The position numbers were made by a program, and so were the translations under genes. DNA of 64,000 bases from Dryocola clanedunensis (GTDB lineage: Bacteria; Pseudomonadota; Gammaproteobacteria; Enterobacterales; Enterobacteriaceae), in NCBI RefSeq assembly GCF_025215155.1, contig NZ_JALHAM010000120.1; one strand, given 5' to 3'. Of this stretch, positions 58,389-64,000 are shown piece after piece; within the stretch, counting starts at the first letter, position 1, and each line of letters starts with the position of its first letter. The notes under the pieces were generated by a model. That model did no database searches. It saw only the letters and a program-made list of their open reading frames with translations, and was not told the DNA's origin.

Positions 58389-58574
58389 AAAGTAAAAGTC
58401 CTGTAATCCGGGATGATGTACATTAATTATTCAAAAGTCGTTGCGCTACCTCTAAGTAGTTTATAAATAAACTTTCCACAGGCGGGATGCTTTGTAATAA
58501 TACGCGAAAGATCACCTTTTGATCTCTTCGGCTATAATTACCAGAAAATGTAACCGACTTTTTGAGGATGACCT

Positions 58575-59204
58575 GTGACTGTTTCTGTACCTGTTCGCCC
58601 GGATGACTCGATTGCTCGTCTGATCAATGTGCTTTTACCTCTGAGCACCGAGATGAAAGTGACCCCCCGTAAGCGCCTGCACTGGGATTATAAAGGCCGG
58701 GCGCAGTTTTATCTCTTTCTGAAGGGGGAGATCTCTGTATTGCGCCTGGAAGATGGTCTGGTCATAGGCACCGCTTACGATCCCCATATTTTCGGTGTTG
58801 GTGAAGGGCTGCAACCTCTACAGTGGCAACACCTGCGTGTGGAAACCGAATCCACCATATTACGGGTTGATGCGCAGGAAGCCATAAAGGAAATCACTGA
58901 GAAAAATCTGTGGCAAGATGTTGCTGTCATGATGGCTTATTTCACCAGCTATCTTTTGTATCGTGATGCATTGGTTGTACAACAAAGAACGTATTCTGTT
59001 ATTCGTAACCATTTACTGGAAATGATCCAACTGCCTGATGAGACAAGAATGCGAACCTCTATCCTCGAATATATTCAGGACCGAACCCACTTGTCGCGCA
59101 GCAGCATTTTAAACATGGTGTTTTCACTTAAGGAAGCAAAATATATTGAAACAAAACGAGGTGGATATTTATTAGAGGTAAAAGAACTGCCCGAAACATT
59201 CTGA
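58575..59204 (+). CDS. IprA-like winged-helix regulator
   Basis: A 209-residue protein of the IprA (YaiV) family, which resembles CRP/FNR regulators in having an N-terminal cyclic-nucleotide-binding-like domain (about residues 20-110; FYLFLKGEISVLRLEDG) and a C-terminal winged helix (about residues 150-200; HLSRSSILNMVFSLKEAKYI). IprA affects the oxidative stress response in Salmonella and E. coli. The present protein is a divergent paralogue. It sits 158 bp before an OmpA-type gene and could control it. Confidence 0.72.
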   Translation: MTVSVPVRPDDSIARLINVLLPLSTEMKVTPRKRLHWDYKGRAQFYLFLKGEISVLRLEDGLVIGTAYDPHIFGVGEGLQPLQWQHLRVETESTILRVDAQEAIKEITEKNLWQDVAVMMAYFTSYLLYRDALVVQQRTYSVIRNHLLEMIQLPDETRMRTSILEYIQDRTHLSRSSILNMVFSLKEAKYIETKRGGYLLEVKELPETF

Positions 59205-59362
59205 ACATTTAGTGTGATTGCAGATAAGTCAAAATGAGGCGGTTTAAAAATAAATTGATTAGTGTTTTTGTTCTACAGGTAATCACAATATTATTTGCCG
59301 ACAATAAATTGGTTAATAAGTTCTGAGGCATCTCTTCAGAATGTGAAAACTCAGGGAATAAA

Positions 59363-60403
59363 ATGAAAAAGACACTTGTGGCATTACTGGTAGTCAACGC
59401 CTTCGCAGCTTCTAACGCATTTGCAGCAGCAGACGCTAACACCTGGTACGGCGGCGCTAAAGTGGGTTGGTCTCACTTCTTCGACGTTAGCGGTAACAAC
59501 AACTTCACCGATCAGTCCCGTACTGCAACCGACTTTGATTTTGACAAAGACAGCACCAGCGGCGGCGTATTCGCTGGTTATCAGATCACCGACTGGTTAG
59601 CGGTTGAAGGTGGCTACGACTACCTGGGCACCATGAACTTCCAGGGCAACAACGGTGTCCCAGGTTCTAAGCTGGAAACCCAGGGTCTGCAGCTTTCCCT
59701 GAAAGGTAGCTACGCACTGACCAACGCATGGGATCTGTATATGCGTGGTGGTGCTATGGGTTACCGTGCAGAAACCAAAACCGACGGTCACGACAAAATG
59801 GAAACCGGCATTCGTCCACTGGTTGCAGTGGGTACGGAATACGCGTTCACCAATGACTGGGCTGCACGTCTGGAATACCAGTGGGTTGCTAACATGGGTA
59901 ACTCCAACCAGATCGGCGTGAGCGCAGACAACAGCTCTGTTTCCGCAGGTATCGTTTATCGCTTCGGTCAGCACGACGACGTAGCGCCAGTCGTTGCAGC
60001 AGCGGCTGTGGCACCAGAAGTACAGACTTTCAACCTGAAGTCTGACGTCCTGTTCGGTTATAACTCCGCGACCCTTTCTCCAGAAGGTCAGGCAGCTATC
60101 ACCCAGCTGTACAACAGCCCAGAAATGCAGGCTGCTAAAAATAACAACACCACTGTTGTTGGTTATACCGACCGTATCGGTTCAGAAAACTACAACCAGC
60201 AGCTGTCCGCTGCGCGTGCTCAGTCTGTAGCTGACGCACTGGTTGCCGCAGGTATGCCTGCTCAGAACGTAACTACTGAAGGTCGTGGTGAAAGTGATTC
60301 CGTTACTGGCAACACCTGTGACGACAACATGGCTCGCTCTCAGCTCGTGACCTGCCTGGCACCGGATCGCCGCGTAGTAGTAGAAATCTCCGGCCAGAAG
60401 TAA
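59363..60403 (+). CDS. OmpA-type outer membrane porin (paralogue of OmpA)
   Basis: A 346-residue outer membrane protein. It has a Sec signal peptide (cleaved near residue 21, AFA-A), an 8-stranded barrel domain (about residues 22-195; NTWYGGAKVGWSHF at the start, LEYQWVANMGNSNQIG and AGIVYRFGQ near the end), an Ala/Pro/Val linker and a C-terminal OmpA-like peptidoglycan-binding domain (about residues 222-346). The peptidoglycan residues in TDRIGSENYNQQLSAARAQSV (Asp and Arg) and the CDDNMARSQLVTC pair are present. It lacks the short C-terminal tail of E. coli OmpA and has different surface loops. The usual ompA gene lies elsewhere in enterobacteria, so this is most likely a second copy. Codon use looks strongly biased, as in highly expressed genes. 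Confidence 0.88.
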   Translation: MKKTLVALLVVNAFAASNAFAAADANTWYGGAKVGWSHFFDVSGNNNFTDQSRTATDFDFDKDSTSGGVFAGYQITDWLAVEGGYDYLGTMNFQGNNGVPGSKLETQGLQLSLKGSYALTNAWDLYMRGGAMGYRAETKTDGHDKMETGIRPLVAVGTEYAFTNDWAARLEYQWVANMGNSNQIGVSADNSSVSAGIVYRFGQHDDVAPVVAAAAVAPEVQTFNLKSDVLFGYNSATLSPEGQAAITQLYNSPEMQAAKNNNTTVVGYTDRIGSENYNQQLSAARAQSVADALVAAGMPAQNVTTEGRGESDSVTGNTCDDNMARSQLVTCLAPDRRVVVEISGQK

Positions 60404-60479
60404 CAGCAAATACTGCCTCATTTGCTAATACCAGGTTCGTTGATGTAGCACAAAAAAAATAGCTTCATTATTGTCCGTT

Positions 60480-60507
60480 GCCCGATGTGAAAACATCGGG
60501 CTTTTTT
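60480..60507 (+). terminator. Terminator of the OmpA-type gene
   Basis: Perfect 9-bp stem GCCCGATGT (60480-60488) / ACATCGGGC (60493-60501) with a GAAA tetraloop and a run of six T. Confidence 0.92.
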
Positions 60508-60535
60508 GTTTTTCAGGAACAGAAGCGCCTGGGTT

Positions 60536-60566
60536 GTAGGGTGGATAAGCGCCGGCGCCATCCACC
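60536..60566. repeat. REP unit between the OmpA-type gene and aldB
   Basis: A single palindrome GTAGGGTGGATAAGCGC / GGCGCCATCCACC, 9 bp past the aldB stop. Confidence 0.85.
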
Positions 60567-60574
60567 ATAATTAA

Positions 60575-62113
60575 TTAAAACAGGCCAAGCGGTTTATCGG
60601 AGTAGCTCACCAGCAGGCACTTCGTTTGCTGATAGTGCTCCAGCATCATCTTGTGAGTTTCGCGCCCGATACCTGACTGCTTGTAGCCGCCGAACGCGGC
60701 GTGGGCTGGGTAGGCGTGGTAGCAATTCGTCCAGACTCGCCCTGCCTGAATGCCGCGTCCCATTTTGTAGGCCACGTTGCCGTTACGGCTCCAGACGCCC
60801 GCGCCCAGGCCATATTCCGTGTCGTTTGCCAGCTCCAGCGCCTCTTCCATGGTTTTGAAGGTGGTGACGGCGAGCACCGGCCCGAAAATCTCCTCCTGGA
60901 ATACCCGCATGTTGTTTTTCCCAAACAGGATGGTCGGCTCCAGGTAATAGCCCGCTTTCAGATCGCCTTCCAGCGCTTTTCGGCGTCCGCCCGTCAGAAC
61001 GTCCGCCCCCTCTTTCTTACCGATATCGATATAGTTAAGGATGGTTTCCATCTGGCCCTGGGAAACCTGCGCGCCCATCTGCGTGCGGGCATCCAGCGGG
61101 TTACCGCTGCGGATGGACTCCACGCGGCGGATCGCGCGCTCCATAAAGCGTTCGTAAATGGACTCCTGCACCAGCGCACGGCTCGGGCAGGTGCAGACTT
61201 CGCCCTGGTTGAAGGCAAACAGCGCGAAGCCCTCCAGCGCCTTGTCGAAGAAGGCATCCTCTTCATCCATCACGTCTTCAAAGAAGATGTTCGGGGATTT
61301 GCCGCCCAGCTCCAGCGTCACCGGAATAATATTCTGGGTCGCGTACTGCATGATTTGCTGGCCGACTTCGGTGGAGCCGGTGAACGCCACTTTGGCGATG
61401 CGTTTGGAGGTAGCCAGATATTCGCCGATTTCACCCCCCGCGCCGTTGACCACGTTGATGACGCCCGGCGGCAGCAGATCGCCCACCAGCTCCATCAGCA
61501 GCAGCACGGAAAGCGGGGTAAGGCGTGCCGGTTTGAGCACGATGCAGTTGCCCGCGGCCAGCGCCGGGGCCATCTTCCAGCTCGCCATCAGCAGCGGAAA
61601 GTTCCACGGGATTATCTGCGCGACGACGCCCAGCGGCTCGTGGAAGTGATACGCCACGGTATCGCCGTCAACTTCGCTGATCCCGCCCTCTTGTGCACGG
61701 ATACAGGAGGCAAAATAGCGGAAATGGTCCACGGCGAGCGGCACGTCGGCAGCCGTCGTTTCACGAATTGGTTTGCCGTTATCCCATGTTTCGGCGGCGG
61801 CGAGCAGATCGATGTTCTGCTCCATACGGTCGGCGATTTTCAGCAGGATATTGGCCCTTTCCTGAATAGACATGCCGCCCCAGGCCGCTTTCGCTTCATG
61901 GGCTGCATCCAGCGCAAGATCGATATCCTTTTTGCTGGAGCTGGCTATTTCGCACAGCGGCTGGCCGGTGACCGGGGTGAGGTTTTCGTAATACTGGCCC
62001 TCTACCGGAGCGACCCACTGGCCACCGATAAAGTTGTCGTAACGCGGTTTTAGTTTTAGCGGAAAACCATACTCGCCGGGGATGATTCGGGTATCGGGAG
62101 GATTATTCGTCAT
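60575..62113 (-). CDS. aldB: Aldehyde dehydrogenase B
   Basis: A 512-residue NADP-dependent aldehyde dehydrogenase, the same length as E. coli AldB and very close in sequence. It oxidises acetaldehyde and other aldehydes to acids in stationary phase. The catalytic Glu is in VTLELGGKSPN (about residues 266-276) and the catalytic Cys in NQGEVCTCPSRA (about residues 301-312). The cofactor-binding segment AFTGSTEVGQQI (about residues 243-254) is present. In E. coli it is RpoS-dependent, with CRP and Fis control. It is divergent from the ROK kinase gene. Confidence 0.96.
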   Translation of the reverse strand: MTNNPPDTRIIPGEYGFPLKLKPRYDNFIGGQWVAPVEGQYYENLTPVTGQPLCEIASSSKKDIDLALDAAHEAKAAWGGMSIQERANILLKIADRMEQNIDLLAAAETWDNGKPIRETTAADVPLAVDHFRYFASCIRAQEGGISEVDGDTVAYHFHEPLGVVAQIIPWNFPLLMASWKMAPALAAGNCIVLKPARLTPLSVLLLMELVGDLLPPGVINVVNGAGGEIGEYLATSKRIAKVAFTGSTEVGQQIMQYATQNIIPVTLELGGKSPNIFFEDVMDEEDAFFDKALEGFALFAFNQGEVCTCPSRALVQESIYERFMERAIRRVESIRSGNPLDARTQMGAQVSQGQMETILNYIDIGKKEGADVLTGGRRKALEGDLKAGYYLEPTILFGKNNMRVFQEEIFGPVLAVTTFKTMEEALELANDTEYGLGAGVWSRNGNVAYKMGRGIQAGRVWTNCYHAYPAHAAFGGYKQSGIGRETHKMMLEHYQQTKCLLVSYSDKPLGLF

Positions 62114-62302
62114 GGTGATCTCCTGTCGTGGTTACTCCTTCAAGGGTAGACTCCAGCGGTTGTTTCTTCGCCACTGTTTGAAGGCTTTACGACATGGCTC
62201 ACGGATAAAAATTTCCGTGATTCGGAGGATTCGACCAGCAACCTGGATGATTTGATACATACTTTAAGATTACCTTTTTCCCGTTTCGCAAAAGGATTGT
62301 TC

Positions 62303-63172
62303 ATGCGCCTGTTTATCAGTTTCGACGTAGGCGGTACCCATGTAAAACATGGTTTATTTACCGAAGAAGGGGAGGCGCTGATCACCGAGTCATACGATAC
62401 CCACAACGAGCTCCAGCCGTTTCTGGAGGCCTGGCAGAGCGTGGTGGCGGGGTATCGGCAGCATAACGAAATCGCCGGTATCGCCATCAGTTTTCCTGGC
62501 TACATTAATCCTCTTACCGGCAGCGTTCCTAAAGCGGGAGCATTAACGTTTCTCGACGGCAGCAACCTGCTGGAAATTTTCGGTGAACTAACCGATTTGC
62601 CGCTAACGATAGAGAATGACGCCAACTGCGCGGCACTGGGCGAGATGTGGCTTGGTTCGGGGAATGAATATGATTCGATGGTTTGCATTACCATCGGTAC
62701 TGGCATCGGCGGCGGGATTATCGTCAACCGCGAGCTGATGCGCGGCTCGCACTACCGGGCCGGTGAGTTTGGCGTGCTGCCGGTGGGGCAGTACGGTGAG
62801 GATATGCATCAGCTGGCCTCGGCCAAAGGGCTGATGGACGCCTGCCGCAGAGAGATGAATATTCCGGCAGACGAGAAAATCCACGGTCAGGATATTTTTG
62901 CCCGCGCCGAGACGGATTTACACATTCAGGGCGTGATTGATAACTGGGTGAAGTACCTGGCACGCGGGATTTACAGCGTGGTGTCGCTCTTCGATCCGCA
63001 GGCGATTTTGCTGGGCGGCGGCGTGAGCACTCAGCAGATGCTCTATCCGATGCTGGAGCGCCACCTGGAAGGCTTTAAGTTCTGGGATGTGCTGAAAGTG
63101 CCGATTCGCCCGTGCAAGCTCGGCAACAAGGCGGGGATGCTGGGCGCGGTGTGGCTGGCGCGGCAGAAATAA
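62303..63172 (+). CDS. ROK-family sugar kinase (BglK-like)
   Basis: A 289-residue protein of the ROK family. The ATG at 62303 follows an AAAGGA site; an upstream ATG at 62252 is not supported. The phosphate-binding SFDVGGTHVKHGLF (residues 5-18), the catalytic block TIENDANCAALGE (Asp, about residues 96-108), ITIGTGIGGGII (about residues 131-142) and the HYRAGEFG segment are present. The CxCGxxGCxE zinc motif found in most ROK kinases is missing, as in the beta-glucoside kinase BglK. A sugar or phosphoglycoside substrate is likely; which one is unknown. Divergent from aldB, with a REP pair downstream. Confidence 0.85.
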   Translation: MRLFISFDVGGTHVKHGLFTEEGEALITESYDTHNELQPFLEAWQSVVAGYRQHNEIAGIAISFPGYINPLTGSVPKAGALTFLDGSNLLEIFGELTDLPLTIENDANCAALGEMWLGSGNEYDSMVCITIGTGIGGGIIVNRELMRGSHYRAGEFGVLPVGQYGEDMHQLASAKGLMDACRREMNIPADEKIHGQDIFARAETDLHIQGVIDNWVKYLARGIYSVVSLFDPQAILLGGGVSTQQMLYPMLERHLEGFKFWDVLKVPIRPCKLGNKAGMLGAVWLARQK

Positions 63173-63181
63173 CGAGCTTTT

Positions 63182-63257
63182 GTCGGATGGCGCTTCGCTT
63201 ATCCGACCTACGTTTCTACGGATCGTGTAGGGTGGATAAGCGTTAGCGCCATCCACC
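63182..63257. repeat. REP/BIME pair between the ROK kinase gene and selB
   Basis: Unit 1 (63182-63211) has arms GTCGGATGGCGC / GCTTATCCGAC. Unit 2 (63227-63257) has GTAGGGTGGATAAGCG / AGCGCCATCCACC. It is the best-preserved pair in the window. Confidence 0.88.
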
Positions 63258-63260
63258 GGT

Positions 63261-64000
63261 TCATTCCTCAAATAATGCACGATCCCGCAGCAAATGGTCG
63301 TTCCCGCGGCGGCGCGTAAACCCAATCCGGTCGAAATACTCGAGGATTTGCACCGCCAGCTTGCGGCCGATGCCTAACTGGTCGCGGAAATCGGCGGCGC
63401 TGGTTGTGCCCTGGGTTTGATCCATTTCGCGGATCAGCCGGGCAAACGCCTGGATCCGATCGTTGCGGTAATACCGATCTTTTAAGATCGCCGTCACCAG
63501 GCCGAGCTGCGCCGCAAAGCGCATGAGCTGGCGGATCGTCTGTTCATCCTGCTTCGTCTGCGCGGCCAGGTCGCGAACCCACCACGGCTCATCGCCAAAC
63601 AGGGCGTCGATTTGCTCCCACAGCACCTGCTGCTCCGCTGAAAAGCCTGGGTTATGGTCCGGCAGATGCAGCCAGCCCTGACGGCTGACGACAGCCCCTT
63701 CACGACGCATTTTCTCAATAATCGCCAGCACCAGCGGCTCGTCTTCGCCGGGTAAGGCCATGCGGCGCAGGCGTTCGCGGCCCGGGCCCGGCTGGTCGTC
63801 GTGCTGCTGGTGGTAGCGCGCAAGCGTAGCGAGCAGCTTCTGCTGCCAGCGGGCGGCGACCTCGTTGCTGAGCAGGCTGTCGGCGGCCTGTATATAATTT
63901 TTGCCGTCCAGCAGCGCCTTAATGCCGCTGGCGGTGAGCTGGCGCGCCCAGGCGAAGGTGCTCACAGAGACGGCTCCGCGCTGCAATGCTATTTCCAGCG
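63261..64000 (-). CDS. selB: Selenocysteine-specific elongation factor SelB, C-terminal part
   Basis: The 3' part of selB, running off the right edge; about 246 C-terminal codons are visible. SelB is the EF-Tu-like factor that brings selenocysteyl-tRNA to the ribosome at UGA codons with a SECIS hairpin. The visible part is the winged-helix SECIS-binding region: PGPGRERLRRMALPGEDE, GDEPWWVRDLA and the C-terminal RKLAVQILEYFDRIGFTRRR block match E. coli SelB closely. Codons beyond the first in-frame Met-like start continue to the window edge, confirming it is a fragment of a longer gene. Its presence shows that the host can still make selenoproteins. Confidence 0.95.
   Translation of the reverse strand, partial: LEIALQRGAVSVSTFAWARQLTASGIKALLDGKNYIQAADSLLSNEVAARWQQKLLATLARYHQQHDDQPGPGRERLRRMALPGEDEPLVLAIIEKMRREGAVVSRQGWLHLPDHNPGFSAEQQVLWEQIDALFGDEPWWVRDLAAQTKQDEQTIRQLMRFAAQLGLVTAILKDRYYRNDRIQAFARLIREMDQTQGTTSAADFRDQLGIGRKLAVQILEYFDRIGFTRRRGNDHLLRDRALFEE

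Noticed and set aside
60701..62053. A 450-codon open frame antisense to aldB, and a similar 465-codon frame antisense to the GH127 gene (54900-56297).
   Set aside because: Both are shadows of well-matched genes, with no start signals or family features of their own.
63261..63986. A 241-codon gene starting at an internal TTG.
   Set aside because: The sequence matches SelB from the window edge onward, so the apparent start is an internal codon and the feature is a selB fragment.

Overview
The window reads as chromosomal DNA of an enterobacterium (Enterobacteriaceae). Many proteins match Escherichia coli K-12 products at nearly full length, and much of the gene order is that of the E. coli yiaF-yiaG, glyS-glyQ-ysaB-wecH, xylBA-FGH-R-bax-malS-avtA and yiaVW-aldB-selB regions. 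The genus is not certain. The mix (aromatic-acid symporter, gluconate-type dehydrogenase operon, GH127 locus, extra OmpA) suggests an Enterobacter, Lelliottia or Leclercia-like organism rather than Escherichia. No rRNA, tRNA, CRISPR array, prophage or insertion sequence was seen. Two genes are cut by the window edges: a secreted protein at base 1 and selB at base 64000.

Layout. 0-5 kb: yiiM, cspA with its cold-shock leader, the lipoprotein gene yiaF, an AAHS-family transporter and yiaG. 5-9 kb: a three-gene, Tat-exported gluconate-type dehydrogenase operon (small subunit, FAD/GMC subunit, tri-haem cytochrome c). 9-11 kb: a ToxR/CadC-like membrane regulator with a FidL/YqeJ-like partner and a LuxR-type regulator. 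11.7-17.7 kb: glycyl-tRNA synthetase (glyQ, glyS), ysaB, wecH, and an isochorismatase/GlxA-type regulator pair. 17.9-26.1 kb: the complete xylose regulon, xylAB divergent from xylFGH-xylR. 26-31 kb: bax, malS and avtA.

30.9-51.4 kb: a self-contained formate hydrogenlyase (FHL) island. It holds a NiCoT nickel transporter, hypF, fdhF, hydN, hycI-hycA (minus strand), then hypABCDE and the activator fhlA (plus strand). Sigma-54 promoters and FhlA-box-like palindromes lie before hydN and between hycA and hypA. The island could supply nickel uptake, NiFe-site maturation, hydrogenase 3, the electron-transfer subunits, formate dehydrogenase and the regulator from one locus. Its most striking feature is that FdhF residue 140, selenocysteine (UGA) in E. 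coli FDH-H, is encoded here by the cysteine codon TGT. The enzyme should therefore not need selenium, although selB is present at the end of the window.

51.4-64 kb: yajD, a ribbon-helix-helix/RelE-ParE toxin-antitoxin pair, an AraC regulator divergent from a GPH symporter and a GH127 beta-L-arabinofuranosidase, yiaW-yiaV, an IprA-like regulator followed by a second OmpA-type porin gene, aldB, a ROK-family sugar kinase and the 3' part of selB. REP/BIME palindromes occur at ten intergenic sites from 17.8 kb onward and are densest in the FHL island. Two interrupt hyc and hyp operons, and one supplies the malS stop codon.
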